A stretch of 64,000 bases of DNA from Micromonospora sp. Llam0 (GCF_003751085.1 NZ_RJJY01000001.1:4092001-4156000); one strand, 5' to 3'; numbered from the stretch's first letter, positions 34,540-45,015 are shown. The notes: generated by a model not told the origin, from the sequence alone. Numbers and translations: made by a program.

Positions 34540-35673
34540 TCAGCCGTGGCCGTTGAACGCGTCGCGCATCCGGGAGAAGAACCCGCCCTGCTTGGTCAGC
34601 TCGGCGACCTCCTCGCCCCGGGCCTTGGCGAACTCGCGCAGCGCCCGCTCCTGCTCGGCGTCGAGCTTGGTGGGGGTACGCACGTCGAGGTGCACGTAGA
34701 GGTCGCCACGGCCGGTGCCGCGCAGATGCGGCACGCCGCGCCCGCGCAGCCGCAGGGTGGCACCGGGCTGGGTGCCCGGCTTGACGTCCACCGGCTCGTC
34801 GCTGTCCAGTGTCCGGATGGTCAGCCGGGTGCCGAGCGCCGCGGCGGTCATCGGCACGGTGACCCGGCAGTGCAGGTCGTCACCCTTGCGGGAGTAGACG
34901 TCGTGCGGCCGCTCGTGGATCTCGACGTACAGGTCACCGGCGGTGCCCCCGCCCGGCCCGACCTCGCCCTGCTGGGCCAACCGGATCCGCATCCCGTCCT
35001 CCACCCCGGCGGGGATCTTGACGGTCAGCGAACGTCGGGTCCGGACCCGGCCGTCACCGGAACAGGTGGCGCAGGGATGCGGGATGACGGTGCCGTAGCC
35101 CTGGCAGGCCACGCAGGGCCGGGACGAGACCACCTGGCCGAGGAAGGTCCGTTGCACGGACTGGACCTCGCCGCGCCCGCCGCACGCCTCGCAGGTCGCC
35201 AGGTGGGTGCCGGCCGCGGTGCCCGCGCCGGAGCATGTGGTGCAGATCACCGCGGTGTCGACGGTGATCGGTGCTTCCACGCCGAACGCGGTGTCGGTCA
35301 GATCGAGCTCCAGGCGCAGGATCGCGTCGGCGCCGGGGCGGGTCCGCGACCGGGGCCCACGGGAGCCGGCCGCCGCCCCGAAGAAGGCGTCCATGATGTC
35401 CTGGAAGCCGACGAAGGGCCCGGCCCCGCCGGGGCCGCCGCCGGGCGCGCCGCCGGGTGCCAACGGGTCGCCACCGAGATCGACGATCTGCCGCTTCTGG
35501 TCGTCGGAGAGCACCTCGTACGCGGCATTGATGTCCTTGAACTTGTCAGCCGCCACCGGATCCGGATTGACGTCCGGATGGTACTGCCGGGCCAACTTGC
35601 GGTAGGCCCGCTTGATGTCGTCAGCGGAGGCGTCCCGGCTCACGCCGAGAATCCCGTAGTAGTCCTTGGCCAC
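34540..35673 (-). CDS. dnaJ: Chaperone DnaJ (second actinobacterial type, DnaJ2)
   Basis: 377 aa from GTG 35673, chosen because AGGACA lies nine bases upstream and family members begin at [10 protein letters not shown]; an ATG six codons upstream is possible. J domain with HPD (QYHPDVNPD), a short Gly-rich linker ([14 protein letters not shown]), four CxxCxGxG repeats ([32 protein letters not shown]) and the C-terminal substrate domain. Works with DnaK in protein folding. Downstream of hrcA and the CIRCE element. Confidence 0.94.
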   Translation of the reverse strand: MAKDYYGILGVSRDASADDIKRAYRKLARQYHPDVNPDPVAADKFKDINAAYEVLSDDQKRQIVDLGGDPLAPGGAPGGGPGGAGPFVGFQDIMDAFFGAAAGSRGPRSRTRPGADAILRLELDLTDTAFGVEAPITVDTAVICTTCSGAGTAAGTHLATCEACGGRGEVQSVQRTFLGQVVSSRPCVACQGYGTVIPHPCATCSGDGRVRTRRSLTVKIPAGVEDGMRIRLAQQGEVGPGGGTAGDLYVEIHERPHDVYSRKGDDLHCRVTVPMTAAALGTRLTIRTLDSDEPVDVKPGTQPGATLRLRGRGVPHLRGTGRGDLYVHLDVRTPTKLDAEQERALREFAKARGEEVAELTKQGGFFSRMRDAFNGHG

Positions 35674-35744
35674 TGCGTCTGGTGTCCTCATGTGTCAGTC
35701 TCGCATGTGCAGTTCGCCGGGTCGTTTTTGATCCTGCCCGCCGG

Positions 35745-36767
35745 TCAGTTCTGCGCCAGCAGATCGCCGACGTAGCGTGCCACGGCGCGAACCGTGGCGA
35801 TGGTGCCGGGGTAGTCCATCCGGGTGGGCCCCAGCACGCCGAGGCCACCGACGATGACGGTGCCCGGACCGTAACCGGTGCTGACCACGGATGCGGCCCG
35901 CAGGTTGTCGATCTCGTTCTCGTCGCCGATGCGGACCCGCAGGGTGCTCGGCTCCACCTCGCCGATCAGCTTGAGCAGGACGACCTCCTCCTCCAGTGCC
36001 TCCAGTATCGGGCGCAGGGAGCCCTGGAAGTCGAGTAGTCCCCCTCTGGTCAGGTTAGCCGTCCCGGCCAGCGCGATGCGTTCCTCGTGCCGCTCGACCA
36101 ACGTCTCCAGCAGGACCGTCGAGAGCGTGGTCATCGCCGGTCGCAGGTCCGATGGCGCCTCGTCGACCAACGCCTGGACCAACGGCGGGGTGTCGGAGAG
36201 CCGACAGCCGTCGAGCTTCTCGTTGGCCAGCCGACGCAGATCGGTCACGTCGTCGGCGCTGATCGGGGCCGGCAGCTCCACCAGCCGCTGTTCGACCCGG
36301 CCGGTGTCGACGATCAGGACCAGCATCAGCCGGGTGGTCGAGATCGGCACCAGCTCCAGGTGCCGTACCGACGACCGGGACAGGCTCGGGTACTGCACCA
36401 CCGCGACCTGGCGGGTGAGCTGGGCGAGCAACCGGACGGTGCGGTGCACGACGTCGTCGAGGTCGACGGCGCCGGCGAGGAAGCGTTCGATCGCCCTGCG
36501 CTCCGCCGGGCTGAGGGGTTTCACCCGGGACAGCCGGTCGACGAACAACCGGTAGCCACGGTCGGTCGGGACCCGCCCGGCGCTGGTGTGCGGCTGCCGG
36601 ATGTAGCCCTCTTCCTCCAGCACCGCCATGTCGTTACGCACGGTCGCCGGTGACACCCCGAGCTGGTGCCGCTCGACCAGCGCCTTGCTGCCGACCGGCT
36701 CCTGGGTGGCGACGTAGTCCTCGACGATCGCCCGGAGCACGTCGAGTTTGCGGTCGTCGAGACCCAT
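35745..36767 (-). CDS. hrcA: Heat-inducible repressor HrcA
   Basis: 340 aa from ATG 36767 with GGAGGAGG upstream. A winged helix ([53 protein letters not shown]) and the GAF-like HrcA domain ending in [15 protein letters not shown] are complete. Represses heat-shock genes through CIRCE; a CIRCE lies 97 nt upstream, so it is autoregulated and controls dnaJ. Confidence 0.95.
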   Translation of the reverse strand: MGLDDRKLDVLRAIVEDYVATQEPVGSKALVERHQLGVSPATVRNDMAVLEEEGYIRQPHTSAGRVPTDRGYRLFVDRLSRVKPLSPAERRAIERFLAGAVDLDDVVHRTVRLLAQLTRQVAVVQYPSLSRSSVRHLELVPISTTRLMLVLIVDTGRVEQRLVELPAPISADDVTDLRRLANEKLDGCRLSDTPPLVQALVDEAPSDLRPAMTTLSTVLLETLVERHEERIALAGTANLTRGGLLDFQGSLRPILEALEEEVVLLKLIGEVEPSTLRVRIGDENEIDNLRAASVVSTGYGPGTVIVGGLGVLGPTRMDYPGTIATVRAVARYVGDLLAQN

Positions 36768-36864
36768 CCGCACCTCCTCCGCTGGCACCTGTCGGACCGG
36801 TCCGAGGCTACGGCCCCGGCCGTCGCGGCGGCCGGTGGGTGGCCGGACCGACGACGGACGCCCC

Positions 36865-36895
36865 TGCTGGCACTCGCCGGTTGTGAGTGCCAGCA
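36865..36895. promoter_or_regulatory. CIRCE element upstream of hrcA-dnaJ
   Basis: TGCTGGCACTC, nine bases, GAGTGCCAGCA: perfect 11-bp arms with the GCACTC-N9-GAGTGC core of CIRCE. HrcA binding site. Confidence 0.93.
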
Positions 36896-37131
36896 TACGT
36901 CGATCGGGCCGGGCCGGGCCGGCGATGATCAATTCGCCGGGCGGGGGCGTACCGGGCGATATGTCACCAAGTGCACTCCTTCGGGTCGGATCCGCCGTCC
37001 GGCGGGCCCCGCAAGGCCGGCCAGCCAACCCCGCGCAAGCCGACCGACCAGCGGAGACGGCCTGCCCGGACGGGAAAATCGTCGGCGGGGCTAACTGGCG
37101 CGGCTTGATCCGTCCCCCTACCGTGTCGGGC

Positions 37132-37701
37132 ATGACTGAACCACCTCGCCCACCAGGGGAGAACGGTCCCGGCGGCATGCCGCAGGACCCCAACTCCCCG
37201 CCGCCACCTCCAGCGTCCTACTCGATGCCGGGCGAGGCCTCCTCTCCCGGATACCCCCCGCCGCCCGGCGGCGCGAGCCCGCCCCCCGGCGGATACCCCC
37301 CGCCCGGCGGTTTCCCGCCCGGCGGTCCGGCGTACGGAGGTCAACCCCCGTCCGGCTACGCCACCAACGACGACAAGACCTGGGCGCTGGTCGCCCACTT
37401 CGGTGGCGCCCTGGGCGCGTTCATCAGCTTCGGACCGCTCGGCTTCGTCGGCCCGCTGATCGCCTACCTGGTCAAGGGTCAGCAGTCACCGGCCGTACGG
37501 GCGCACGCGCTGGCCGCGCTCAACTTCCAGATTCTCTGGTCGGCCATCGCCTTCGTGCTGCTCTTCGTCAGCTGGTGCCTGCTGTTCATCCCCAGCCTGG
37601 TGGTGTTCGCCATCCAGATCATCTTCGGGATCATCGCGGGCGTGAAGGCCAACGAGGGGACGCTGTACAAGTACCCGATGTCCGCCAACTTCATCAAGTG
37701 A
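37132..37701 (+). CDS. DUF4870 membrane protein with Pro/Gly-rich N-terminus
   Basis: 189 aa. About 80 residues of Pro/Gly/Tyr repeats ([18 protein letters not shown]) precede the DUF4870 domain: [30 protein letters not shown] and a third helix pair ending [16 protein letters not shown]. Polytopic; function unknown. It is divergent from hrcA, the intergenic DNA containing the CIRCE. Confidence 0.88.
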   Translation: MTEPPRPPGENGPGGMPQDPNSPPPPPASYSMPGEASSPGYPPPPGGASPPPGGYPPPGGFPPGGPAYGGQPPSGYATNDDKTWALVAHFGGALGAFISFGPLGFVGPLIAYLVKGQQSPAVRAHALAALNFQILWSAIAFVLLFVSWCLLFIPSLVVFAIQIIFGIIAGVKANEGTLYKYPMSANFIK

Positions 37702-37708
37702 CACCGCT

Positions 37709-37739
37709 CGCCCCCGGATCCGTACCGGCTCCGGGGGCG
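37709..37739. terminator. Bidirectional terminator
   Basis: CGCCCCCGGA (37709-37718) and TCCGGGGGCG (37730-37739), perfect 10-bp arms between the convergent DUF4870 and hemW genes. Confidence 0.75.
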
Positions 37740-37756
37740 TCACCGGTGGCGGCGGT

Positions 37757-38980
37757 TCACGGCAGCAGGTCCCGGACGACCGCGTCGGCCAGCAGCCGGC
37801 CGCGCAGGGTCAGCACCGCCTGCCCGGCGGCGAGCGCGCCGGGGTCGAGCAGCCCGTCGTCGCCGGCCCGCTCGGCCGCGACCCGGCCGGCCGGATCCAG
37901 TCGCGCCAGCGGCAGCCCACTGGCCAGCCGCAGCCGCAGCATCACCTCTTCGACCTGCTGCTCGGTGCCGGTGAGCAGTTCCCGGCCGTGGCCGGGCGAG
38001 CGTCCGGCGGCCAGCCGCTCGGCGTACGACCGGGGATGCCGCACGTTCCACCAGCGGACCCCGCCGACGTGGCTGTGTGCCCCCGGCCCGAGACCCCACC
38101 AGTCGCCGCCGGTCCAGTACAGCAGGTTGTGCCGGCACCGGCCGACGTCCGACCGGGCCCAGTTCGACACCTCGTACCAGTCGAATCCGGCGCCGCTCAG
38201 CGCCGATTCGGCGGCGAGGTAGCGGTCGGCGGCGACGTCGTCGTCGGGGTACGGCAGTTCGCCGCGCCGCATCCTGGCCGCCAACCGGGTGCCGTCCTCG
38301 ACGATCAGCGCGTACGCGCTGACGTGGTCGACACCGGCCGCCACCACCGCCGCCAGCGACTCGTCGAAATCCGCCGCGCTCTCCCCCGGCGTACCGTAGA
38401 TCAGATCGAGATTGACGTGCTCGAACCCGGCCTCCCGGGCCTCCCGGGCGGCGGTGACCGCGCGGCCCGGCGCGTGCCGGCGGTCCAGCACGGCGAGCAC
38501 CGTCGCTGCGGTCGACTGCATGCCGAGCGACACCCTGGTGTAGCCGGCGGCCCGCAGCGCCCGCAGCGACGCCGGGGTCACCGACTCCGGATTGGCCTCG
38601 GTGGTGACCTCCGCGTCGGCGGCCAGCCCCCAGGTGGCGTCGATCGCGTCGAGCAGCCGGGCCAGCGCGTCGGCCGGCAGCAGGCTCGGCGTGCCGCCGC
38701 CGACGAAGACCGTGTCCACCTGCCGTGGCGGGCGGTCGGCCAGGACCTTCGCGGCCAGTTCCAGCTCGCCCAGCACGGCGTCCAGGTACTCGCCGACCGG
38801 CGCGCTGCCGCCGAGTTCGGCAGGTGTGTACGTGTTGAAGTCGCAGTAGCCGCAGCGGCTGGCGCAGAACGGCACGTGCAGGTAGACCCCGAAACCGCGC
38901 TGGCCGCTGCGGGCGAGCGCGGACGGCGGCAACGCCCCGTCGGCGGGCACCGGCGTACCGGCGGGTGGTGCTCCTGGCAT
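37757..38980 (-). CDS. hemW: Radical SAM haem chaperone HemW (HemN-like)
   Basis: 407 aa from ATG 38980. Radical SAM motif CASRCGYCDFNTY (CxxxCxxC), GGGTPSLL, and the HemN C-terminal domain (LYWTGGDWWGLGPGAHSHV). The short C-x-x-x-C-x-x-C-x form without the extra coproporphyrinogen-oxidase Cys favours HemW, which inserts haem, over HemN. No ribosome site; divergent from the hydratase with 17 bases between start codons, so possibly leaderless. Confidence 0.9.
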   Translation of the reverse strand: MPGAPPAGTPVPADGALPPSALARSGQRGFGVYLHVPFCASRCGYCDFNTYTPAELGGSAPVGEYLDAVLGELELAAKVLADRPPRQVDTVFVGGGTPSLLPADALARLLDAIDATWGLAADAEVTTEANPESVTPASLRALRAAGYTRVSLGMQSTAATVLAVLDRRHAPGRAVTAAREAREAGFEHVNLDLIYGTPGESAADFDESLAAVVAAGVDHVSAYALIVEDGTRLAARMRRGELPYPDDDVAADRYLAAESALSGAGFDWYEVSNWARSDVGRCRHNLLYWTGGDWWGLGPGAHSHVGGVRWWNVRHPRSYAERLAAGRSPGHGRELLTGTEQQVEEVMLRLRLASGLPLARLDPAGRVAAERAGDDGLLDPGALAAGQAVLTLRGRLLADAVVRDLLP

Positions 38981-38997
38981 GGGACTAGTGTGCCGGC
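38981..38997. promoter_or_regulatory. Seventeen-base divergent start region
   Basis: GGGACTAGTGTGCCGGC separates two opposite ATGs. On the plus strand TAGTGT ends six bases before the hydratase ATG, the -10 position of a leaderless transcript; ACTAGT is palindromic and could serve the other side. Confidence 0.45.
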
Positions 38998-39807
38998 ATG
39001 GATGAGCCCCGACCCACCAGGTCCGCGCAGCCACTGATCCGTACGGCCACCGCCGCCGGGATCACCACCCTGACCCTGGACAGCCCGGGCAACCGCAACG
39101 CGCTGTCCACCCCGCTGATGACCGAACTGCTCGCCGGCCTGGCCGAGGCGGTCGCCGCCCCGCAGGTCCGGGTGGTGGTGCTGAGCCACACCGGGCCGGT
39201 CTTCTGCTCCGGTGCCGACCTGAAGGAGACCGCCGAGGCGTACGCGACCCGACAGGTGCCGGTCGGGATGCTCGGCGACGTACTCGCGGCGCTCTGGGAG
39301 TGCCCCAAGCCGGTGGTGGCCCGGGTCGGTGGCCCGGCCCGGGCCGGCGGGCTGGGGCTGATCGCCGCGGCCGACATCGCGATCTGCGACGCGGCGGCCA
39401 CCTTCGCCTTCACCGAGGTACGGCTCGGAGTGGTCCCGGCGGTGATCTCCGCCACCGTGCTGCGCCGGCTGCAGCCGCGGGCAGCGGCGCAGCTGTACCT
39501 CACCGGTGAACTGTTCGATGGTGCCCGGGCGGAGCAGATCGGTCTGGTCAGCGCCGCCGTACCGGCCGGGGAGCTGGACGCCGCGGTGACGGCGAGCTGT
39601 GCCGCACTGGTCCGGGGTGCTCCGGGCGCCCTGGCCGGCACCAAGCAGCTGCTCCGGCGCACCCCGGCGGCGGACATCCGGGCCGAGACGGCCGAGCTGC
39701 GCGAGCTCTCCACCGAATACTTCCTCTCCGACGAGGGCCGCGAGGGCGTACGGGCGTTCCGCGACAAACGCGACCCGAGCTGGCTGCCCGGCGGTGACCA
39801 CGGATAG
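38998..39807 (+). CDS. Enoyl-CoA hydratase/isomerase family protein
   Basis: 269 aa. Crotonase fold: NRNALSTPLMTELLAGLAEA, HTGPVFCSGADLKE (oxyanion-hole region), ARAGGLGLIAAADIAI, AEQIGLVSAAVP. Acts on acyl-CoA in beta-oxidation or catabolism; exact substrate unknown. The Asp/Glu after the second block (ATFAFTEVRLGVVPAVIS) is in the usual place. Confidence 0.9.
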   Translation: MDEPRPTRSAQPLIRTATAAGITTLTLDSPGNRNALSTPLMTELLAGLAEAVAAPQVRVVVLSHTGPVFCSGADLKETAEAYATRQVPVGMLGDVLAALWECPKPVVARVGGPARAGGLGLIAAADIAICDAAATFAFTEVRLGVVPAVISATVLRRLQPRAAAQLYLTGELFDGARAEQIGLVSAAVPAGELDAAVTASCAALVRGAPGALAGTKQLLRRTPAADIRAETAELRELSTEYFLSDEGREGVRAFRDKRDPSWLPGGDHG

Positions 39808-39810
39808 TCG

Positions 39811-39823
39811 CCCCGAAACGGGG
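39811..39823 (+). terminator. Short hairpin after the hydratase
   Basis: CCCCG AAA CGGGG three bases after the stop, followed by TATCT. Weak but well placed. Confidence 0.45.
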
Positions 39824-39941
39824 TATCTGCGGCGTACGGGGTCGAGGCGTACGGCGTAAGGGCCGGGTACGGCAAGCGCGGGACCCTCTCCCGCTGGACG
39901 ACACAACCGTCCCTGGTGTACCAAAGGTCCCAGCAACACGC

Positions 39942-40838
39942 GTGGGGGTGACGGTGCGGGCTAGGACGGTGCTGGTGCTGGTCGCCGTGCTGGCGGCGAT
40001 CGCCCTGTTGGGCGGAGTCGGCCTGGGCCGGTGGATCGGCGATTTCGCGTTGCCCGAGGGCTGGCGGGGCTGCACCGTCGAGCTGCCCGAGTCCATGCCG
40101 GGGGCGGGCGACAGCCAACTGCGTCGGGTGTCGCTCGATCCGGAGCAGATGGCGAACGCCGCCACGATCGCGGCGATCGGGGTGCAGCGCGGGCTGGCGC
40201 CCCGTGCCGTGGTGGTAGCGCTGGCGACCGGGTTTCAGGAGTCCAAGCTGCGCAACCTGACCGGCGGGGACCGGGACTCGGTCGGGTTGTTCCAGCAGCG
40301 CCCCAGCCAGGGGTGGGGCACGGTCGAGCAGATCCGCGACACCAGGTACGCGACGAACGCGTTCTACGCCGGCCTGGAACGAATCCGGGGTTGGCAGGAC
40401 ATGCGGGTCACCGACGCCGCGCAGGCCGTCCAGCGGTCGGCCTTCCCCGAGGCGTACGAGAAGTGGACCGACGAGTCGCAGGTGCTCACCGCTGCGCTGC
40501 TCGGCGAGGCCACCGGCGCGGTCGCCTGCACGGTGACCCAGGATCCGGTGATGCGGGGTGCCGAGGCGACGGCGGCGCTCACCGACGGTCTGCGGCTGGA
40601 CTGGGGCGGCCTGGAGTCACTGCTGCCGGTACCCACCACGCCGTCACTGAGCGTTCCGGCGGAGAACGCGCAGGCCGGGTGGCGATATGCGCACTGGCTC
40701 GTTTCCCATGCCACTGATCATGGCGTCAAAAGGGTCACGTTCGGCGATCAGGAATGGACCGCGGAAGGCGGCAGTTGGTCGTCGATTTCCGGCAGTGAGA
40801 TCGAGACCGGGCGGGTGATGGCGGAGGTCTTCACCTGA
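39942..40838 (+). CDS. Secreted lysozyme-like protein
   Basis: 298 aa from GTG 39942 (GTGs at 39948 and 39954 are alternatives). N-terminal signal anchor (TVLVLVAVLAAIALLGGVGLG). A goose-type/transglycosylase-like core: VALATGFQESKLRNLTGGD, with Glu in the catalytic place, then GLFQQRPSQGWG and YEKWTDESQ. A C-terminal about 90-residue part has the pattern of a secretory mixed domain (AHWLVSHATDHGVKRVTFGD). Probably cuts or binds peptidoglycan outside the cell. Confidence 0.72.
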   Translation: MGVTVRARTVLVLVAVLAAIALLGGVGLGRWIGDFALPEGWRGCTVELPESMPGAGDSQLRRVSLDPEQMANAATIAAIGVQRGLAPRAVVVALATGFQESKLRNLTGGDRDSVGLFQQRPSQGWGTVEQIRDTRYATNAFYAGLERIRGWQDMRVTDAAQAVQRSAFPEAYEKWTDESQVLTAALLGEATGAVACTVTQDPVMRGAEATAALTDGLRLDWGGLESLLPVPTTPSLSVPAENAQAGWRYAHWLVSHATDHGVKRVTFGDQEWTAEGGSWSSISGSEIETGRVMAEVFT

Positions 40839-41096
40839 CGTCGACAATCGGCCTCCAGGTTGCATATCTTAACCGACAGTTAGCGCAACATACGGCAAAT
40901 TATGCAATACGGACATTTCGCACGGCAGACCTGTACCGAAAGTGCGCACCCCGACACCTCACGTGCGATCGGCTGTGGCCGACCACACGGCCCGCAATTT
41001 GCTGACAATCGGCCCGGGCGGGCCGGCCGAGAGGCGGGCTAGGATCGGCATCCGCCAGGCCCGAAAGGGGCGCACCACCGACAGGACGGGACAGCT
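40839..41096. promoter_or_regulatory. AT-rich intergenic region before the dioxygenase
   Basis: 258 bp with an AT-rich block 40853-40925, unusual here. TTGCATA (40860-40866) and TATGCAA (40901-40907) form an inverted repeat. TAGGAT at 41040-41045 resembles a -10. It may contain control sites for the gene at 41097. Confidence 0.4.
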
Positions 41097-41999
41097 GTGT
41101 TCGATTACGGCGGGCGGACCGGTTACGAAGCGATCAGCGACATCGACCGCAAGGAGTTCCACGAGCAGGGCTTCCTCCTGCTGCGCAACGTGCTGACCGA
41201 GGACCACCGGGCGGCGCTCGAGGCCGCGGTCGACCGGGTGTACGCCGAGGAGAAGGCCGCCGGCAAGACCACCGCCGACGGCACCCTGCATCTGCTGGGC
41301 TTCCTGGACCGCGACGAACTCTTCGGCGACCTGCTCACCCATCCGATCGCGTTCCCGTACATGTGGGGGCTGGCCGGTTGGAACATCTACACCCACCACA
41401 ACCACCTCGACGTCACCCCACCGGCGCTGGAGCCGGAGAAGCCGTACTGGGGGTGGCACCAGGACGGCTACCGGCAGAACTCCGACCCGGAGACGATGGA
41501 CCCGAACCTGCCCCGGCCGATGTTCTCGCTGAAGGTGGCCTACGTCCTGTCCGACCTGTCGGAGACCGGCCGCGGCGCCACCAAGGTGATCCCCGGCAGC
41601 CACCTGCGCAACTCGCTGCCCCGCCCGGCCGACCTCACCGTGCACAACCCGGATCCCGAAGGCACGGTCGAGATCACCGCGAACCCGGGCGACGCGTTCA
41701 TCTTCGACCGCCGGCAGTGGCACTCCCGGTCGACCAACCTGTCCACGATCACCCGCAAGATGCTGTTCATCGGGTACACGTACCGCTGGATCCGCCCGTT
41801 GGACGAGTTGCATGTCGACAAGGACCGCCAGTGGTGGGCGAACCGGACGCCGGTGCAGCGACAACTGCTCGGCGAAGGCACCCATACCGCGAACTACTGG
41901 GGCATCAACTGGGACGGCTACATCGACGACGAGATCCCGCTCCGTAAGGAACTCAAGGAGCGCGGGCTGCTCGACCGCAGCATCCCCTGGCTGCGCTGA
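41097..41999 (+). CDS. Phytanoyl-CoA dioxygenase family Fe(II)/2-oxoglutarate enzyme
   Basis: 300 aa from GTG 41097. Double-stranded beta-helix with the HxD...H iron triad: WGWHQDGY (H and D), then PGDAFIFDRRQWHSRSTN (distal His) and the 2-oxoglutarate-binding Arg a few residues on. The N-terminus DIDRKEFHEQGFLLLRNVLT is typical of PhyH. It hydroxylates an unknown small molecule. It stands alone, without biosynthetic neighbours, and is followed by a very strong hairpin. Confidence 0.88.
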   Translation: MFDYGGRTGYEAISDIDRKEFHEQGFLLLRNVLTEDHRAALEAAVDRVYAEEKAAGKTTADGTLHLLGFLDRDELFGDLLTHPIAFPYMWGLAGWNIYTHHNHLDVTPPALEPEKPYWGWHQDGYRQNSDPETMDPNLPRPMFSLKVAYVLSDLSETGRGATKVIPGSHLRNSLPRPADLTVHNPDPEGTVEITANPGDAFIFDRRQWHSRSTNLSTITRKMLFIGYTYRWIRPLDELHVDKDRQWWANRTPVQRQLLGEGTHTANYWGINWDGYIDDEIPLRKELKERGLLDRSIPWLR

Positions 42000-42009
42000 C
42001 CCGCGACAA

Positions 42010-42071
42010 CCGGGTCCGTCGTCGGCGTCCGCCCCCGCAGGTGCCGGGATGGGCGCCGACGACGGACCCGG
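42010..42071. terminator. Strong bidirectional terminator
   Basis: Perfect 18-bp arms (42010-42027 and 42054-42071; CCGGGTCCGTCGTCGGCG and complement) with a 26-nt loop between the convergent dioxygenase and GlsB-type genes. Confidence 0.8.
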
Positions 42072-42112
42072 TGCCGTCGGCTGGGGATTCCTCAGTCCGT
42101 CGGCTGGGCCGC

Positions 42113-42391
42113 TCAGTACCGGCTCATGCTGCGGCGACCACCGACCCCGACGACCAGGGCCACACCGACCGCGGCCAGGATCACCTGCACGAAGAACTCC
42201 CGCCAGTCGAAGCCGGCGGTGCTGGCGAAACCGGCGGCACGGGCGATGACGGTGCCCAGCAGCGCGGCGCCGACGCCGATCAGCATGGTCAACCAGATCG
42301 GGATGTTCTGCTTGCCCGGCACGACCAGCCGGCCGAGCGCGCCGATGATGAGGCCGACGATGAGAGCGGTGATGATGCCGGTAACGGTCAT
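42113..42391 (-). CDS. GlsB/YeaQ/YmgE family stress-response membrane protein
   Basis: 92 aa, ideal AGGAGG upstream. Three helices: ITALIVGLIIGALGRLVVPG, PIWLTMLIGVGAALLGTVIA and FVQVILAAVGVALVVGV. Small transglycosylase-associated membrane family of general stress response; precise function unknown. Confidence 0.92.
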   Translation of the reverse strand: MTVTGIITALIVGLIIGALGRLVVPGKQNIPIWLTMLIGVGAALLGTVIARAAGFASTAGFDWREFFVQVILAAVGVALVVGVGGRRSMSRY

Positions 42392-42497
42392 TGTTCATCC
42401 TCCTTGCCGGAGATGTCGCGTTGTCCTTGGTGACCGCTAAGTTCCCGGCCATCGCGACGACCAAACCGGTTCATCGCCGCCGGAGGAGACAACCGCG

Positions 42498-43019
42498 TCA
42501 GCGTCCGGAGGATGCCGCCACGTCCCGCACCGCCACGTCCATGGTCGCGAAGGCCAGCGGCGGCGGCTCGGCAAGGGCGAACCAACCGCACTCGGTGGCC
42601 TCGGCCGAGTCGAGTCGGACCCGGTCGCTGACCAGGGTGGCCAGGAAGAAGCACTCCAGCACGCTCAACGTCTCGTCCTGGAACTCGTACTCACCCAGAT
42701 AGAGGCCGACCAGCGCACCGAGCTCGACCTCGACGCCCAACTCCTCCCGGCACTCGCGCAGCGCCGCCGACCGGGGATGTTCCGCCCCGTCACAGAACCC
42801 GCCAGGGGTCTCCCAGTGACCGGCCCGGGGCGGCTTGGCCCGGCGGATGGCCAGGAACCGGGTCCGGGCCGGGTCGGTCACCACCACGTTGACGGTCGGC
42901 CGGGAATTCTGGAACAGCTGGTAGTCGCAGCCGCCGCAGCGCACCGGCGGCGGACCGGACAGCCCGGCTCCGCATCGCGGACAGTACGCCGCGCTCGGGC
43001 CGTAGCCACGGGGGATCAC
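42498..43019 (-). CDS. NUDIX hydrolase with N-terminal zinc ribbon
   Basis: 173 aa. CPRCG...CGGCD ribbon (residues 13-31) precedes the Nudix box [23 protein letters not shown] (GX5EX7REUXEE, core [10 protein letters not shown]). NudC-like layout, but its overall length and the missing NADH-specific SQPWPFPxS favour a different nucleotide diphosphate substrate. The GTG overlaps the lepA stop. Confidence 0.88.
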   Translation of the reverse strand: MIPRGYGPSAAYCPRCGAGLSGPPPVRCGGCDYQLFQNSRPTVNVVVTDPARTRFLAIRRAKPPRAGHWETPGGFCDGAEHPRSAALRECREELGVEVELGALVGLYLGEYEFQDETLSVLECFFLATLVSDRVRLDSAEATECGWFALAEPPPLAFATMDVAVRDVAASSGR

Positions 43020-44995
43020 CGCTTGCCGCCGGCCTTCCCGTCCGAGCTACCGCCGTCCGAGGTGGACAGAGCCGCGATGAACGCCTCCTGCGGCACCTCC
43101 ACCCGGCCGACCATCTTCATCCGCTTCTTGCCTTCCTTCTGCTTCTCCAGCAGCTTGCGCTTACGGCTGATGTCGCCGCCATAGCATTTGGCCAGCACGT
43201 CCTTACGGATCGCCCGGATCGTCTCCCGGGCGATCACCCGGCTGCCGATCGCAGCCTGGATCGGCACCTCGAACTGCTGGCGCGGGATGAGGTTGCGCAG
43301 CTTGGCGGCGATCGTCGTACCGTAGCTGTACGCCTTCTCCTTGTGCACGATCGCACTGAACGCGTCCACCGGCTCGCCGTGCAGCAGGATGTCCACCTTG
43401 ACCAGGTCCGACGGCTGCTCGCCGGAAGGCTCGTAGTCCAGCGAGGCGTAGCCCTTGGTCCGGCTCTTCAGCTGGTCGAAGAAGTCGAAGATGATCTCGG
43501 CGAGCGGCAGCGTGTAGCGCAGCTCCACCCGGTCGGCGGAGAGGTAGTCCATGCCCTGCAACGAGCCGCGCCGCCCCTGGCACAGCTCCATCACCGCACC
43601 GACGTAGTCGTTCGGGGTCAGTACGGTGGCCCGGACCACCGGCTCGTGCACCTCGGCGATCTTGCCGGTCGGGTACTCACTCGGGTTGGTGACGGTGGCC
43701 GTCTCGCCATCCTCCATCACCACCCGGTAGACCACGTTCGGTGCGGTCGAGATCAGGTCGAGGTTGAACTCCCGCTCCAACCGCTCCCGGATGATCTCCA
43801 GGTGCAGCAGGCCCAGGAAGCCGCAGCGGAACCCGAAGCCGAGCGCGCCGGACGTCTCCGGCTCGTAGGTCAACGCCGCGTCGTTGAGCTTCAGTTTGTC
43901 CAGCGCCTCACGCAGCGCCGGGTAGTCGGAGCCGTCGATCGGATACAGCCCGGAGTACACCATCGGCCGCGGATCCTTGTAGCCGCCGAGCGGCGCACTC
44001 GCCGGCCGACCGTTGATGGTGACGGTGTCCCCCACCCGGGACTGCCGGACGTCCTTGACCCCGGTGATCAGGTAACCGACCTCGCCGACACCGAGCCCGT
44101 TCGCCTTGATCATCTCTGGCGAGATCACCCCGATCTCCAGCAGCTCGTGGACCGCGCCGGTGGACATCATCTTGATCCGGTCGCGGGCCTCGATCCGCCC
44201 GTCGATCACCCGGACGTAGGTCACCACCCCCCGGTAGACGTCGTACACCGAGTCGAAGATCATGGCCCGCGCCGGTGCCGCCGCGTCACCGACCGGCGGG
44301 GTGAACTGGCGGACGATCTCGTCGAGCAGGTACGGAACACCTTCACCGGTCTTGCCGGAGACCCGGATGCAGTCGGCCGGATCGCCGCCGATCAGGTGCG
44401 CCAGCTCCTCGGCGTACTTCTCCGGCTGCGCCGCAGGAAGGTCGATCTTGTTGAGCACCGGAATGACGTGCAGGTCGTTCTCCAGCGCCAGGTACAGATT
44501 CGCCAGCGTCTGGGCTTCGATCCCCTGCGCCGCGTCGACCAGCAGCACCGCGCCCTCGCACGCGGCGAGTGACCGGGACACCTCGTAGGTGAAGTCGACG
44601 TGCCCCGGGGTGTCGATCATGTTGAGCACGGCGGACTCGCCCTGGCGTTCACCGGCGCGGATGGTCCAGGGCATCCGTACCGCCTGGCTCTTGATCGTGA
44701 TGCCGCGTTCCCGTTCGATGTCCATCCGGTCCAGGTACTGGGCCCGCATCTGGCGCGGGTCGACCACCTCGGTGAGCTGGAGCATCCGGTCGGCGAGGGT
44801 CGACTTGCCGTGGTCAATGTGCGCGATGATGCAGAAGTTCCGGATGCTGCCGGGTTCGGTGGCACCGGGGGCGTTCACGCCGGAATCGGGCGTCGGAGGC
44901 ACGGTGGTCCGTTCTGCTGGGCTGGAGTCCGTCGTCTCAGCCGGCGTCGCCGGCCGCCACCTATGTTCCCACGCCCCGATCGTCGGGGTGGCCAT
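43016..44995 (-). CDS. lepA: Elongation factor 4 (LepA)
   Basis: 659 aa from ATG 44995 (a GTG about 30 codons later, nearer the conserved [20 protein letters not shown], would also fit). G motifs [22 protein letters not shown]; domains II, III and V and the LepA-specific C-terminal domain ([41 protein letters not shown], cut to [18 protein letters not shown]) are complete. Ribosome-associated GTPase acting in translation or initiation. Extra about 45-residue N-terminus compared with family. Confidence 0.95.
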   Translation of the reverse strand: MATPTIGAWEHRWRPATPAETTDSSPAERTTVPPTPDSGVNAPGATEPGSIRNFCIIAHIDHGKSTLADRMLQLTEVVDPRQMRAQYLDRMDIERERGITIKSQAVRMPWTIRAGERQGESAVLNMIDTPGHVDFTYEVSRSLAACEGAVLLVDAAQGIEAQTLANLYLALENDLHVIPVLNKIDLPAAQPEKYAEELAHLIGGDPADCIRVSGKTGEGVPYLLDEIVRQFTPPVGDAAAPARAMIFDSVYDVYRGVVTYVRVIDGRIEARDRIKMMSTGAVHELLEIGVISPEMIKANGLGVGEVGYLITGVKDVRQSRVGDTVTINGRPASAPLGGYKDPRPMVYSGLYPIDGSDYPALREALDKLKLNDAALTYEPETSGALGFGFRCGFLGLLHLEIIRERLEREFNLDLISTAPNVVYRVVMEDGETATVTNPSEYPTGKIAEVHEPVVRATVLTPNDYVGAVMELCQGRRGSLQGMDYLSADRVELRYTLPLAEIIFDFFDQLKSRTKGYASLDYEPSGEQPSDLVKVDILLHGEPVDAFSAIVHKEKAYSYGTTIAAKLRNLIPRQQFEVPIQAAIGSRVIARETIRAIRKDVLAKCYGGDISRKRKLLEKQKEGKKRMKMVGRVEVPQEAFIAALSTSDGGSSDGKAGGKR

Positions 44996-45015
44996 GCCCA
45001 CCACCGGGCCACCGG

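Noticed and set aside
34860..35200. Plus-strand frame across dnaJ
   Set aside because: Shadow of the conserved zinc-repeat chaperone.
37000..37130. Upstream extension of hrcA to 37193
   Set aside because: It would cover the CIRCE element; ATG 36767 with GGAGGAGG is the family start.
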